Part shown: positions 18,105 to 28,120 of the stretch, piece after piece
Position numbering within the stretch: the first letter of the stretch is position 1
Layout of the letters: every line of letters begins with the position of its first letter
NCBI RefSeq assembly: GCF_000766945.1
Contig: NZ_KN266211.1
Span: 187,575-251,574, forward strand
From: Cellvibrio mixtus subsp. mixtus J3-8
Lineage (GTDB): Bacteria; Pseudomonadota; Gammaproteobacteria; Pseudomonadales; Cellvibrionaceae
Length of the DNA stretch: 64,000 nt
Direction of reading: 5' to 3'
Notes under the pieces: model-generated
Seen by the model: only the letters and a program-made list of their open reading frames with translations
The model's database searches: none
Told to the model about the DNA's origin: nothing
Translations under genes and position numbers: made by a program

Positions 18105-19301
18105 ATGTACGAGGTTATTTTTAATACTCACGATGTAGTGCTGTTAATGACAGCCTATCAATGCATTCTATTTGCGTTGCTGCTGCTAACGATCAAGCGT
18201 GAGCATTACATTCGCAATGTATTCCTTGCATTCTTTTTATTGCAGCAGGCGGCGATTCCGCTGGATATCCTGATCAGTTTTGGTGAAGAGTTTCGCCACA
18301 TTGCTATTGAGTGGTCGCCGAATTTATTTTATGTGTTCGGATTTGGTTATTGGCTGGAGGGGCCACTACTGCTGTGGTACACGCGTTCACTGATTTATAA
18401 GGATTACCGCCTTAAATTCACCGATGTAATTTATTTGTTGCCGTTTATTTTATATGTCGGCTACCAACTCATTTTTTATTACAGCCTGGATGTGAGCGAT
18501 AAGAAGACAATCCAGGAGCAATACGATTTGGCGCTAGCACCGCAAGTCATGAATTATGTAACCCTGTTCCGTGAAATTTTCCGCGTGGCATTGGGTATTA
18601 TTTGTTTAGTTGAAATTAAACGCTACACGCAACATATCCGTACCAACTTTTCGGATATTGATAAAATCGATTTAACCTGGCTAAAAATTCTTGTAATTGG
18701 CTTTTTGGTGATTCGCTTCTGGGCAGTGCTGGTTGCTGCGATGATTATTCTTGCTATTGGTTTTGGCATCAGTACTGATTTTGAAACTATGGGATTGTTG
18801 GGTAACTACACAACATTCCTGCTGGTGAGCGTATTAATCTTTTTTGGTTTGGGGCATTCGAGTGTATTTGAAGGGTTGGAACAAAAAAATAATAATGAAC
18901 CTGAGCCCATTAAGGATGAGCAAGAACCCGAGAGCCAGAAAGATAAAATCAAACCGGAATTGATTGAACAAATCAGCCGTTATATGGATGCCGAGAAACC
19001 CTATTTAACACCGGCGCTGACGTTGGAAAAATTGGCTGGGCAATTAAAAATCCAACCGCGGCTTTTATCGAATATTATCAATCGTCATTTCGATTGTAAT
19101 TTTTTTGAATTTATAAACTCCTATCGGGTGGAAGAAGCCAAACGCATGCTAGCCGATAATCGTTATTCCGATAAAACCATGCTCGACATAATGCTCGATG
19201 TAGGTTTTAACAGCAAAGCGACATTTAATACGTTGTTCAAGAAAAAAGCGGGAATGACGCCCAGCGAATACCGCAGGGCCGTCCAGCCCGCTGCCGTTTA
19301 A
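18105..19301 (+). CDS. membrane-anchored AraC-family transcriptional regulator
   Basis: A 398 aa regulator with about seven hydrophobic helices in the first 260 residues, a charged Pro/Glu-rich linker ([17 protein letters not shown]), and a C-terminal AraC/XylS double helix-turn-helix ([21 protein letters not shown] ... [20 protein letters not shown]). This layout is common in Cellvibrionales and Bacteroidetes regulators thought to sense signals at the membrane. ATG 18105 is chosen for the AGGAG nine bases upstream; an in-frame ATG at 18075 lacks one. Targets unknown; the next gene, dtd, is 26 bases downstream and may be co-transcribed. Confidence 0.88.
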   Translation: MYEVIFNTHDVVLLMTAYQCILFALLLLTIKREHYIRNVFLAFFLLQQAAIPLDILISFGEEFRHIAIEWSPNLFYVFGFGYWLEGPLLLWYTRSLIYKDYRLKFTDVIYLLPFILYVGYQLIFYYSLDVSDKKTIQEQYDLALAPQVMNYVTLFREIFRVALGIICLVEIKRYTQHIRTNFSDIDKIDLTWLKILVIGFLVIRFWAVLVAAMIILAIGFGISTDFETMGLLGNYTTFLLVSVLIFFGLGHSSVFEGLEQKNNNEPEPIKDEQEPESQKDKIKPELIEQISRYMDAEKPYLTPALTLEKLAGQLKIQPRLLSNIINRHFDCNFFEFINSYRVEEAKRMLADNRYSDKTMLDIMLDVGFNSKATFNTLFKKKAGMTPSEYRRAVQPAAV

Positions 19302-19327
19302 TTGTTAGTGTTAAGTCAGGAAGGTTC

Positions 19328-19768
19328 ATGTTAGGTTTAATTCAGCGCGTTACTTCCGCATCAGTCACTGTAAACAATGACGTTGTTGGAGAAATTCAGC
19401 AGGGGATTTTGTTGTTACTCGGTATCCAAAAAACCGATACTGAGGATTCTGCCAACAAGCTGGTCGATAAAATTCTTGCCTATCGCATTTTTTCCGATGC
19501 GGATAACAAAATGAATTCCAATGTCCAGCAAATTGATGGTGGAATTTTGGTTGTGTCGCAATTTACGCTGGCTGCTGATACCAGGAAGGGGTTGCGCCCA
19601 AGTTTTTCATCAGCGGCACCACCAGCACAAGCCCGAGAGCTTTATGATTATTTTGTAACCCAATTGCGAAACAAACATCAAAAAGTTGCCACTGGTATTT
19701 TTGCAGCAGATATGAAAGTCAGCCTGGTGAATGATGGGCCGGTGACGTTTATGTTTGAAATGGAGTAA
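19328..19768 (+). CDS. dtd: D-aminoacyl-tRNA deacylase Dtd
   Basis: Hydrolyses D-amino acids, and glycine mischarged on tRNA-Ala, from tRNA as a chiral proofreading step. The 146 aa match the usual length, with the two active-site blocks intact: SQFTLAA around residue 78 and the NDGPVTF stretch near the C-terminus. It is preceded by AGGAAG and closed by a bidirectional terminator. Confidence 0.96.
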   Translation: MLGLIQRVTSASVTVNNDVVGEIQQGILLLLGIQKTDTEDSANKLVDKILAYRIFSDADNKMNSNVQQIDGGILVVSQFTLAADTRKGLRPSFSSAAPPAQARELYDYFVTQLRNKHQKVATGIFAADMKVSLVNDGPVTFMFEME

Positions 19769-19784
19769 CTGATTTAGCGGAAGT

Positions 19785-19816
19785 AAAAAAGCCGACTTTG
19801 AAGTCGGCTTTTTTTT
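19785..19816. terminator. bidirectional terminator between dtd and the Ig-like lipoprotein gene
   Basis: AAAAAAGCCGACTT / AAGTCGGCTTTTTT inverted repeat with A and T runs, between convergent genes. Confidence 0.85.
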
Positions 19817-19820
19817 GTAA

Positions 19821-21839
19821 TTACGGTCTGGAAACTACATCAATAAAATCGGATGTTGTTAGCGCGCCACCAGGGGTTGGGAAGGTGACTGAAACTTTAA
19901 CCACACCTGATGGCGGGTTACCTGAGTCATCCGAAGTGAATCGGATTGATACACTTGTTGGATTCGCCGATGCCGGCAACGGACCTTCATTACTTAATTT
20001 AGCGGTAGCACCTTTCAATGAGGATGTATCCAAAGCCAGCGTTGTTCCTTTTGGTGCGCCATTACCATTTTTGTCAGCTACCCAGAAAAATGCAGTCGCG
20101 GTGAAACGATCTGTATCGACAGAACTACTACTGCTTGAACTGCCGGCAGATGATGATGTTTTTACCCGTGCTGCCAGTGCAACCTGGTTAACAAGGTAAG
20201 GGAATATTTCAGGTGATGGCCCTAACAGCATGTGATCACTCACCATAATCAGAATGGCTTCCTGACGAATAGTGATTTTTTCTTTGGTGCAGTTCGGGTC
20301 GTTGTCACGGCAAAGTATTCCGTTATAAATACCATTCTCAAATGAGTAGTTGCCATCGAGAGGGTTGGTATCTTCGATTGGCTCATCACTGTCGCGAACG
20401 CCGTTTTCATTGCGATCAAGGTAGGCTTCAACCAAATCGTCACATGGGCGTTTCGGCGAGTTGGATAATTTTTGTGATGATGCCAAGGGTGAGTTTTTAT
20501 TGCACTCAGGGTTGCCACCGACATAATCATCATGGGTCTTGAATACGTCTCCCTTTATAGGGCCGTCGCCATCAGGATCAAAATCGTAAAGACCATTACC
20601 ATTGGTGTCGATGAAGCTTTCGTTACCAACTGCTTTTGCCAAAACAGTTACTCGTCCAGCGCGTTCCTTTTCACATACCTCAAGGTCATCTACATAACTT
20701 AAGCCGCCTGGCTTAACGCACAACAAACGATCTACCGATGTGTTGGAGCTATTGCGAATCGGTCTTGGGCTTTGGCTGCGCCAAATAACGCTGCAAAATC
20801 CGTCTTTGGTTACACAAGCGTCATCAATTGCACCGCCTTCGGTGGTGAAGCTTACGGCAGTTCCGTCGCTAACAGGGTTATTGAAGGCGTCAGCTAATTG
20901 CACGGTATAAGTGGTTTCAATGCGATTGTGGTCCCAACCCATAGGATAGGGGTCACTTGCGGCGATGGAGAAGCTGTCCTGATCAGGAATACCGGTTGAA
21001 ACAATCAATTTTTTGGATTGTGTTGCGATATTGGTGTCTCTGGCCTTTGCCGTAACGACAACAGAGGTGGCTACATTTCCCGCCTGCACTGTGGTTGAAA
21101 CCAGGCCATTTTTATCACTGGTTGCTTCTGCATTCACCAATGTCAAACCGCCGAGGCTTTCGCCATTGCCTTGAGCATTAAGGCTGAAATCCACAACAAC
21201 GTTTTTAATCGGTGCTCCAGTAACCCCTTTTACCGTAAAGCTGATAACTGCTGTTTCCTTACCGCCGGTGCCTTTAAGGCTGATTTGGTCATCTACCGGA
21301 TCAATAGGAGTAATGGATAAGATGGTGTCAGGTGAAACATTCAGTGTTGTTCGGGCGACTTCCTGTTTACCGCCGAGTGTAGCGGTTGCGGTGATCTGAT
21401 CAGCCCCGGAGCAGCCATTGGCGGTATAAGTAATAGTTGCTTCACCAAATGACGACGTAACTACGTTGGTGGCAGTGCCATTAACAGTAAGCTTCGCCTC
21501 GCCCGATGCAATACATGGAGAGTTAAAGGTAACCGGGGTCGCTGTCGCTGCCAGCGTATTGGTAGCACTGACGATGTTGACTGTGAGGTTAGTGGTTCCA
21601 CCCGCTCCCAATGTGGCGTCACCAATGCCGACGCCGATTTGGCCCTTGGTAAAATTACTGTCGAAACCATAGCCAATTGCAACAGGTGATGTGGTATCAA
21701 CTACGCCAGAGCTGAAACTCATGGAGCTGACGCTACTTTTCGGGGGGTCTAATGGTGAACTTGAGCCCCCACCGCAGGCGGATAATATTAGGCTGATAAA
21801 TGCTGCGCTAACGATCTTCGTTGTTTTTAGGGTTTGCAT
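19821..21839 (-). CDS. secreted Ig-like lipoprotein with acidic metal-loop-like segments
   Basis: A 672 aa surface or periplasmic lipoprotein. The start at 21839 (AGGAAG upstream) gives a signal sequence with lipobox LSAC and a GGGSSS linker. Tandem beta-sandwich segments follow, resembling bacterial Ig-like (Big_1/invasin) repeats: repeated TVNGTATN, VVVDFSLNAQGNG, NPVSDGTAVSFTTEGG patterns with GA/G-x-TTV turns. Around residues 420-510 are acidic loops resembling calcium-binding or dockerin-like motifs (DTNGNGLYDFDPDGDG and DRNENGVRDSDEP). A poly-serine linker (SSSAGSSSSSSS) precedes the last domain. Such linkers are common in Cellvibrio and Saccharophagus exported proteins. Adhesion or carbohydrate binding is plausible but not shown; the gene stands alone. 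Confidence 0.8.
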   Translation of the reverse strand: MQTLKTTKIVSAAFISLILSACGGGSSSPLDPPKSSVSSMSFSSGVVDTTSPVAIGYGFDSNFTKGQIGVGIGDATLGAGGTTNLTVNIVSATNTLAATATPVTFNSPCIASGEAKLTVNGTATNVVTSSFGEATITYTANGCSGADQITATATLGGKQEVARTTLNVSPDTILSITPIDPVDDQISLKGTGGKETAVISFTVKGVTGAPIKNVVVDFSLNAQGNGESLGGLTLVNAEATSDKNGLVSTTVQAGNVATSVVVTAKARDTNIATQSKKLIVSTGIPDQDSFSIAASDPYPMGWDHNRIETTYTVQLADAFNNPVSDGTAVSFTTEGGAIDDACVTKDGFCSVIWRSQSPRPIRNSSNTSVDRLLCVKPGGLSYVDDLEVCEKERAGRVTVLAKAVGNESFIDTNGNGLYDFDPDGDGPIKGDVFKTHDDYVGGNPECNKNSPLASSQKLSNSPKRPCDDLVEAYLDRNENGVRDSDEPIEDTNPLDGNYSFENGIYNGILCRDNDPNCTKEKITIRQEAILIMVSDHMLLGPSPEIFPYLVNQVALAARVKTSSSAGSSSSSSSVDTDRFTATAFFWVADKNGNGAPKGTTLALDTSSLKGATAKLSNEGPLPASANPTSVSIRFTSDDSGNPPSGVVKVSVTFPTPGGALTTSDFIDVVSRP

Positions 21840-21927
21840 GGCGTCTTCCTGGGTTACCGACCGTTGATGACTAGCCCCCGGCGGCGGGTATGAATTCAAT
21901 GATATAAATGGCATAAAGAATCTGCGC

Positions 21928-21943
21928 TAAGCTCTTGAGCTTA
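21928..21943. repeat. 16-base palindrome upstream of the lipoprotein gene
   Basis: TAAGCTC-TT-GAGCTTA, perfect 7-bp arms, 89 bases upstream of the lipoprotein start. It could be an operator. The rest of the 341-base gap to rlmI holds only the rlmI -10 candidate. Confidence 0.35.
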
Positions 21944-22141
21944 TTAGCACTTATGGCCAAAGCTTACGTTAGCTCATATCCTTTGAATGATAAAGTCCTG
22001 CTCGCTCAAAAAACGCGCGCTGCTGCGCAAAACACCTGATATTTGTGCAATTCTTGGCATTTTTTCTGGCGTTAAGCTCTTTCTTTTGGCGCATTTTGCG
22101 CCGGCGATGTTTTTATTTCTGTCTACTGGTCGTGCAAGCCT

Positions 22142-22147
22142 TATAAT
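22142..22147 (+). promoter_or_regulatory. candidate -10 box of rlmI
   Basis: TATAAT 33 bases upstream of the rlmI start. No clear -35 was found at normal spacing. Confidence 0.35.
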
Positions 22148-22180
22148 TCGCCCACTTTTTTCTCTTAGTTGAGTTTCCCC

Positions 22181-23374
22181 ATGAGTCTTCCGGTTCTTGT
22201 TCTTAAGCCCCAGGCTGATCGTCGCCTGAAATTGGGTCATTTGTGGATCTACAGCAACGAGGTTGAGGTGGAAAAATCCCCTCTGAAAGCCTTTGGGATG
22301 GGGCAGCAAGCGTTAGTGACTGCACACAATGGCAAGCCGTTGGGAATTGCCTTGATTAACCCTAACGGTTTGATTTGTGGGCGCCTGATTAGTCGCGATG
22401 AGAAGTTTCCTCTTAATAAATCCTTGTTGGTGCATCGTATCAAGCAATCGTTGGCGTTGCGGGAGCTGGCATTTGATGAGCCCTTTTATCGCTTGATTTA
22501 TGGTGATGCTGACTTGTTGCCAGGCTTGGTGGTGGATCGTTTTGGTGATTACCTGGTGGTACAAATCGCCGGCGCCGGCATGGAACTGGTAAAAGATGAC
22601 ATAGTCGCCGCATTGGTACAGGTGCTTGATCCAGCCGGTATTTTGCTAAGCAATGAACACAGCGCGCGCGAATTGGAAAACCTGCCGGAATATACGCAAG
22701 TGGTTTATGGCGAGGTGCCGGAAAAAGTCGAGTTAATTGAAAACAACACCCGCTTTTTTGCTCCGGTACAGGGCGGACAAAAAACTGGCTGGTTCTATGA
22801 TCACCGCGTAAATCGCGCGCAATTGCAGCAGTATGTGCAAGGCAAGCGTGTGTTGGATGTGTTTTCTTACATCGGTGGCTGGGGGATCCAGGCGGCGGTC
22901 GCTGGCGCCAGCGAAGTGTTTTGTGTTGATGCATCTGAATCAGCGATTGACGCCGTGTTGGAGAATGCACAACTAAATGGCGTGGAGGATCGTGTTGCCG
23001 GTATCCAGGGCAAGGCGATTGATGTGCTCAAAGAGTTGATCGCCAATGATGAGCGTTTTGATGTGGTGGTATTGGACCCGCCTGCGTTTATTAAAAAGCG
23101 CAAGGATCAAAAAGCCGGTGAAGCGGCTTATCGCCATATTAATGAATTGGGGATGCGTTTATTGGGGCGTGATGGTTTGCTGGTTTCCGCATCCTGTTCG
23201 ATGCATCTCGGTAAAGATACTTTGCTGGAAATTGTCCGTGCTGCCGGCCGCCATCTGGATCGCCATGTGCAGATTATCGGCCAGGGCGGCCAGGGGCCTG
23301 ATCACCCGATCCACCCGGCAATTCCGGAAACTGACTATTTGAAAGCGGTATTTGCGCGGGTTTATCTCGCGTAA
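22181..23374 (+). CDS. rlmI: 23S rRNA m5C1962 methyltransferase RlmI
   Basis: SAM-dependent methyltransferase of the RlmI/YccW family. The 397 aa protein (E. coli RlmI is 396) has an N-terminal PUA domain (about 1-80), an EEHE-like linker, and a Rossmann methyltransferase domain with motif I VLDVFSYIGGWGIQAA, the catalytic-type VLDPPAFIKKRKD and the cysteine-containing SASCSMHL. ATG 22181 is chosen over an in-frame TTG at 22169 because the family begins directly with a short PUA strand (VLVLKPQADRRLKLGHLWIYSNE). Confidence 0.92.
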   Translation: MSLPVLVLKPQADRRLKLGHLWIYSNEVEVEKSPLKAFGMGQQALVTAHNGKPLGIALINPNGLICGRLISRDEKFPLNKSLLVHRIKQSLALRELAFDEPFYRLIYGDADLLPGLVVDRFGDYLVVQIAGAGMELVKDDIVAALVQVLDPAGILLSNEHSARELENLPEYTQVVYGEVPEKVELIENNTRFFAPVQGGQKTGWFYDHRVNRAQLQQYVQGKRVLDVFSYIGGWGIQAAVAGASEVFCVDASESAIDAVLENAQLNGVEDRVAGIQGKAIDVLKELIANDERFDVVVLDPPAFIKKRKDQKAGEAAYRHINELGMRLLGRDGLLVSASCSMHLGKDTLLEIVRAAGRHLDRHVQIIGQGGQGPDHPIHPAIPETDYLKAVFARVYLA

Positions 23375-23396
23375 TGCAGGCTGCCGGGTCTGCGCA

Positions 23397-24053
23397 CTAA
23401 TCGCGCAGGCTCAGGATTGGCCAATTGCGCTCGCGGGCGATGGCGTTGAGCCGTTCATCCGGATCGACGGCTACCGGGTTATCTACTTGTTCCAGTAAGG
23501 GCAGGTCATTGATGGAATCGCTGTAGAAATACGCCCCGTCCAATGAATGCCGGTTTGATTTCAGCCATTCGTGCAGATAGGTAATTTTCCCCGCCTGGAA
23601 GCAGGGCGTTCCTACAAAATTGCCGGTATGGCGGCCGTCTATTACTTCCGGATCTGTGGCAAGTATGTCATCCACGCCCAGTCGTTTTGCGATTGGTCGG
23701 GTCACGAAACCGTTGGTAGCGGTGATGATCAGCAAGTGATCGCCCTGCTCACGATGCTTGCGCAAAAGGGCTTCGGCTTTGGCAAGCATGAGTGGTTCGA
23801 TATGCGTTGCCATAAACTCTGCATGCAGTGCCTGCAGTTCTTCCTGTGTGTGGCGTGTCAGCGGGGCGAGGGAAAATTGTAAATAGGCGCAAATATCAAG
23901 GGTGCCATTTTTGTAGTCGGCATAGAACCTGTCGTTGGCGATCCGGTAGGCATCTGCATCTACCAATTGCTTCTCTACCAGAAATACTCCCCAGCTATGG
24001 TCGCTATCTCCCGCAATCAGGGTGTTATCCAAATCAAAAATCGCCAGGGCCAC
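23397..24053 (-). CDS. HAD-IB family phosphatase (SerB-like)
   Basis: A 218 aa haloacid dehalogenase-type hydrolase: nucleophile motif I FDLDNTL, motif II IITATN, lysine in AGKITYL, and motif III YSDSINDLPLLE, the HAD-IB pattern. GTG 24053 has AGAGGA seven bases upstream. Its position divergent from rppH-ptsP is the same as in Pseudomonas (PA0335 beside PA0336-PA0337), where I recall the orthologue being proposed as a histidinol-phosphate phosphatase; I treat that only as a lead. Phosphoserine phosphatase-like activity is the alternative. Confidence 0.85.
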   Translation of the reverse strand: MALAIFDLDNTLIAGDSDHSWGVFLVEKQLVDADAYRIANDRFYADYKNGTLDICAYLQFSLAPLTRHTQEELQALHAEFMATHIEPLMLAKAEALLRKHREQGDHLLIITATNGFVTRPIAKRLGVDDILATDPEVIDGRHTGNFVGTPCFQAGKITYLHEWLKSNRHSLDGAYFYSDSINDLPLLEQVDNPVAVDPDERLNAIARERNWPILSLRD

Positions 24054-24171
24054 GGTAAATCCTCTTGGTAAGCATCGTATTAAGTTAAATATAAATGGTT
24101 TGGAATTGTTGCAGGGGCGCTAGGATAGCTGGCGCGCCAAACTGGCTCAATGTTTTATCCATGATTCAGGG

Positions 24172-24199
24172 TTGCGGGTTTGGGCAGGCCTGTTATAGT
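24172..24199 (+). promoter_or_regulatory. sigma-70-type promoter candidate for rppH-ptsP
   Basis: TTGCGG (24172-24177), 16-base spacer, TATAGT (24194-24199), 93 bases upstream of rppH. Confidence 0.5.
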
Positions 24200-24291
24200 G
24201 CGGAAAACGCTGTTTTGAGGAACCTGTTCGCGTTTATTGAAAACGTCGGTGAATTCCTGCAGCAAAACTCTTTATTTATGGACAGTTCCCT

Positions 24292-24795
24292 GTGATAGAT
24301 TCAGACGGATTCCGCCCTAATGTGGGCATCATACTAACCAATGACCGGGGGCAACTACTCTGGGCCAGGCGAGTTGGTGGGCAGGATGCGTGGCAATTTC
24401 CGCAGGGCGGTATCAACGCCCATGAAACGCCCGAACAAGCGCTGTACCGTGAGTTGCACGAAGAGATTGGTTTGCATCAACAGGATGTGGAGATATTGGC
24501 ATGCACCCGTGGGTGGCTGCGTTATCGATTGCCACATCGGTTGGTTAGACATAATTCCCTGCCATTATGTGTAGGGCAAAAACAAAAGTGGTTTTTGCTG
24601 CGCCTGTTAAGTGAGGACAGCAGGGTTTGCCTGGATAACGGCGGTCGCGCCGAGTTTGATGACTGGCGCTGGGTGAGCTATTGGTACCCTTTGGGGAAAG
24701 TGGTCTCTTTCAAACGCGATGTTTATCGCCGCGCACTTAAAGAGTTGTCGCTGTTCCATTCCCAATTGGAAGGACAATCTGGTGGTGTGCGCTAA
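24292..24795 (+). CDS. rppH: RNA 5'-pyrophosphohydrolase RppH
   Basis: Nudix enzyme that removes pyrophosphate from the 5' end of transcripts, triggering RNase E decay. The 167 aa protein starts at GTG 24292, giving the family N-terminus ([15 protein letters not shown]). The Nudix box GX5EX7RELXEEXGL is complete at residues 40-61 and the family-specific [14 protein letters not shown] precedes it. It lies 58 bases before ptsP and is very likely co-transcribed, as in Pseudomonas and E. coli relatives. Confidence 0.96.
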   Translation: MIDSDGFRPNVGIILTNDRGQLLWARRVGGQDAWQFPQGGINAHETPEQALYRELHEEIGLHQQDVEILACTRGWLRYRLPHRLVRHNSLPLCVGQKQKWFLLRLLSEDSRVCLDNGGRAEFDDWRWVSYWYPLGKVVSFKRDVYRRALKELSLFHSQLEGQSGGVR

Positions 24796-24853
24796 TAACC
24801 AATCAACAGGAGATCGACTGGTACATGCCGGTCATTAATCGAGTCAGGTTTTG

Positions 24854-27121
24854 ATGTTAAATTCACTGCGTTCCATAGTTCAGGAAGTAAACGCTGCGCG
24901 CGATATGAAAACCGCGCTGGCGATTATTGTGGCGCGCGTGAAGCAAGTGATGAAGACCCATGTATGTTCGGTTTACCTGCGCGATGCCAAGGGCGATTAT
25001 GTACTGATGGCCACCGATGGCCTTAATGCCGATGCGGTTGGCAAGGTACGGCTGGCGGCTGGTGAGGGCCTTGTTGGCCGGGTAGTTGTCCGCGAAGAAC
25101 CCATTAACCTTGAACACGCTGAAGCCCATCCGAGTTATCAATATTTCCCCGAAACCGGTGAAGAGCGCTACAGCTCATTCCTCGGGGTGCCTATTATCCA
25201 CCACCGTAAAGTGCTGGGTGTTCTGGTTGTCCAGCAAGTGGAACAGCGCCGGTTTGATGAAGGGGAAGAAGCCTTTCTGGTGACTATGTCGGCGCAGCTT
25301 GCCGGCGTGATTGCCCATGCCGAGGCAACCGGTGGTGTTATTCCTGTGGGCACCAAGGCGGCCCAATCAAAATTCGTCGGGGTTTCCGGTGCATCGGGAA
25401 TCGCTATTGGTGAAGCAGTGGTTATCGCACCGGCAGCGGATTTACGTTCGGTACCCTATCAAGCCTGCAAGGATGTGGAGGCCGAAATTACCTCGTTCCA
25501 GCGCAGCTTGATCGCTGTGCGCGAAGATATAAAAGTGTTGGGCGTTAAACTGAAAGAGCGAATCAATCGCGAAGAACAGGCGTTGTTCGATGCCTACCTC
25601 GCGATGCTGGATGATGCTTCGTTGGGTGGCGAAGTCGTTGCCCGTATCCGCAAAGGGGCGGTTGCTTCTTACGCATGGAGTGAAGTCATCCTCGAGCACG
25701 AAAGTATTTTCAACAGCATGAATGACCCCTATCTGCGCGAACGCGCTACCGATTTGCGCGACCTGGGGCGCAGGGTGCTGGAATACCTGCAGGAGTCCAA
25801 CCAAAAAACCCGTGTCTACCCGGACAGGACCATCCTCATTGGCGAGGAGCTGACGGCGTCTATGTTAGGGGAAATTCCCAAGGAAAAGCTGGCAGGACTG
25901 GTATCTGTTCAAGGGTCCTCCAACTCCCATGTGGCAATTCTTGCCCGCGCGATGGATATCCCCACGGTAATGGGCGCGGTGGATCTTCCTTATACGCAAA
26001 TCGATGGTCGCCCGATTATCGTCGATGGCTACAAAGGCACTGTGTATTGCGACCCCAATCCGCAATTGCGCAAACACTATAAAGCGATCTACCTGGAAGA
26101 ACAGGCGCTGGTTAAAGGCCTGGAGGCACTGAAAAACCTGCCTTGTGAAACCCAGGATCGTTATCGCTTGCCGCTACATGTAAATACCGGCCTTATGGCG
26201 GATGTAGTGCGTTCCCTTGAGCGCGGTGCGGAAGGCGTTGGCCTCTATCGCACTGAAGTCCCGTTTTTATTGCGTGATCGCTTCCCCAGTGAGGAGGAGC
26301 AACGCGCGATTTATCGCGAACAACTGGAAGCTTTTGCTCCCCACACTGTGACCATGCGTACGCTGGATATCGGCGGCGACAAAGCGTTGCCTTATTTCCC
26401 GATTGAAGAAGACAACCCCTTCCTCGGCTGGCGCGGTATCCGCGTTACGCTGGATCATCCGGAGATTTTCCTGGCCCAGATCCGCGCCATGATCAAGGCC
26501 AGTGAAGGCCTGGATAATTTGCGTATCCTGTTGCCAATGATCACGAACGTGCAGGAAGTAGATGCGTCCCGTGCGCTTATCCAGCGCGTCCATAAAGAGC
26601 TGCTGGAAGAAGGTTATCGCGTGCGTAAACCGCAAGTGGGGGTGATGATCGAGGTGCCGGCGGCAGTTTATCTGGCGCCGGAGCTATCGCGCCGGGTAGA
26701 TTTCCTTTCTGTTGGTAGTAACGACTTAACCCAGTATTTGCTGGCGGTGGATCGTAACAATGCCCAGGTGGCAGATTTGTACCAGGCGTTTCATCCTGCC
26801 GTGTTGCGCGCCCTGCAATATATTGTGTACGCCGCGCATGATGCCGGTATCAGTGTCAGTATTTGTGGTGAGTTGGCGGGCGATCCGGGCGCCGCTATTT
26901 TATTGATGGCGATGGGCTTTGATACGTTATCCATGAACGCCACCAACCTGCCCAAGGTGAAATCGGTTATCCGTGGTATTACTTTCGCGCGTGCCAAGCA
27001 ATTGCTGGCGGAAGTTATGCGTATGTCCAATGGTGACCTCATTCGCGAACATATTGATCGCGAGTTGCGCGAGACTGGCTTGACCCGCCTGATTCGGCCG
27101 GTGGCGTCCGACAGCAACTAA
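24854..27121 (+). CDS. ptsP: PTS-Ntr enzyme I (phosphoenolpyruvate-protein phosphotransferase)
   Basis: First enzyme of the nitrogen PTS: takes phosphate from PEP and passes it to NPr and then EIIA-Ntr, coupling nitrogen status to regulation. The 755 aa run as GAF sensor (about 16-165), PEP-utiliser N-terminal/HPr-binding region, phospho-histidine domain with His359 (SNSHVAILARA), and the PEP-binding TIM barrel (GLYRTEVPFLLRDRFPSEEEQ, TLDIGGDKALPY, VGSNDLTQY, SICGELAGDP). ATG 24854 is used rather than the TTG one codon upstream. No npr or ptsN is in the window. Confidence 0.97.
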   Translation: MLNSLRSIVQEVNAARDMKTALAIIVARVKQVMKTHVCSVYLRDAKGDYVLMATDGLNADAVGKVRLAAGEGLVGRVVVREEPINLEHAEAHPSYQYFPETGEERYSSFLGVPIIHHRKVLGVLVVQQVEQRRFDEGEEAFLVTMSAQLAGVIAHAEATGGVIPVGTKAAQSKFVGVSGASGIAIGEAVVIAPAADLRSVPYQACKDVEAEITSFQRSLIAVREDIKVLGVKLKERINREEQALFDAYLAMLDDASLGGEVVARIRKGAVASYAWSEVILEHESIFNSMNDPYLRERATDLRDLGRRVLEYLQESNQKTRVYPDRTILIGEELTASMLGEIPKEKLAGLVSVQGSSNSHVAILARAMDIPTVMGAVDLPYTQIDGRPIIVDGYKGTVYCDPNPQLRKHYKAIYLEEQALVKGLEALKNLPCETQDRYRLPLHVNTGLMADVVRSLERGAEGVGLYRTEVPFLLRDRFPSEEEQRAIYREQLEAFAPHTVTMRTLDIGGDKALPYFPIEEDNPFLGWRGIRVTLDHPEIFLAQIRAMIKASEGLDNLRILLPMITNVQEVDASRALIQRVHKELLEEGYRVRKPQVGVMIEVPAAVYLAPELSRRVDFLSVGSNDLTQYLLAVDRNNAQVADLYQAFHPAVLRALQYIVYAAHDAGISVSICGELAGDPGAAILLMAMGFDTLSMNATNLPKVKSVIRGITFARAKQLLAEVMRMSNGDLIREHIDRELRETGLTRLIRPVASDSN

Positions 27122-27205
27122 TTCAGACTTCTAATATTATCCGCTGGTTGCGATTGTGCGATTTAAGGTCGCGCATCGAACCGGCGTCAGCAAATCCAGG
27201 TGTTT

Positions 27206-28075
27206 ATGTTGCAGTACCCCGATATTGATCCCGTAGCTTTCACCCTTTTCAAAGATCCGATCCAGGTGGGAAATCTGGCGATAGGTCCATTTAGCGTGCA
27301 TTGGTATGGGATTATGTACTTGCTGGCGTTTTTGAGCGCCTGGTTGATTGCCCTTTATCGCACGCGTGCCCCTTATTCGCCCGTTAACAAATTCCAGGTT
27401 GAAAACCTCATCACTTACGGTGCCTTCGGGGTAATTCTCGGGGGGCGTTTTGGTTATGTGTTGTTTTACAACTTTGAAAAATGGTTGCAGGACCCATTGT
27501 GGTTGTTTCGTGTCTGGGAAGGAGGAATGTCATTTCACGGCGGTTTGATTGGCGTTATTGTGGCGATGTTTATCTATTCCCGCCGCATCAATCGCCCGTT
27601 CACCAGTGTGATGGATTTTGTCGCCCCGATTGTGCCGCTGGGGCTGGGCTTTGGCCGCCTGGGTAATTTTATTGGCCAGGAACTTTGGGGGCGCGTTAGC
27701 GATGCGCCCTGGGCAATGGTATTCCCCAAGGCGATGGACCCGGCCGGCGTAGCCCGTCACCCGAGCCAGTTGTATCAGGCTTTCCTCGAAGGTTTGGTAC
27801 TTTTTGCCATCGTGTTCTGGTTTTCCTCCAGGCCTCGCCCACGCTGCGCTGTTTCCGGGATGTTTTTGATCGGTTATTCCATTTTCCGTTTCAGCGTCGA
27901 GTTTGTGCGTGAACCGGATCAAGGGATTGGCTTTGATTTAATGGGCTGGATGACCCGCGGGCAGCTATTATGTGTACCCATGTTTTTACTGGGTGTTGGT
28001 TTGCTGGTATACGCCTATGCAGTTGTGGCGAAAACCAATGAACCACAGAAAAATGAACTGCAAAAAGCATCATAA
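27206..28075 (+). CDS. lgt: prolipoprotein diacylglyceryl transferase
   Basis: Inner-membrane enzyme that transfers diacylglycerol from phosphatidylglycerol to the lipobox cysteine of prelipoproteins. The 289 aa polytopic protein has the signature GRLGNFIGQELWGR, the essential His in MSFHGGLIG, and HPSQLYQAFLEG and REPDQGIGF near the C-terminus. The start is placed at ATG 27206 (AGG six bases upstream) rather than GTG 27200. It lies 84 bases after ptsP in a conserved Pseudomonas-like neighbourhood. Confidence 0.96.
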   Translation: MLQYPDIDPVAFTLFKDPIQVGNLAIGPFSVHWYGIMYLLAFLSAWLIALYRTRAPYSPVNKFQVENLITYGAFGVILGGRFGYVLFYNFEKWLQDPLWLFRVWEGGMSFHGGLIGVIVAMFIYSRRINRPFTSVMDFVAPIVPLGLGFGRLGNFIGQELWGRVSDAPWAMVFPKAMDPAGVARHPSQLYQAFLEGLVLFAIVFWFSSRPRPRCAVSGMFLIGYSIFRFSVEFVREPDQGIGFDLMGWMTRGQLLCVPMFLLGVGLLVYAYAVVAKTNEPQKNELQKAS

Positions 28076-28120
28076 AAACATGATGATGTGTTAAAACGAA
28101 TGAAGAATACAGGTTGTTGA

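Noticed and set aside
28060..28110. CATCAT ... ATGATG inverted repeat between lgt and thyA
   Set aside because: Arms of six bases and no T run; too weak to call a terminator within what looks like a conserved operon.
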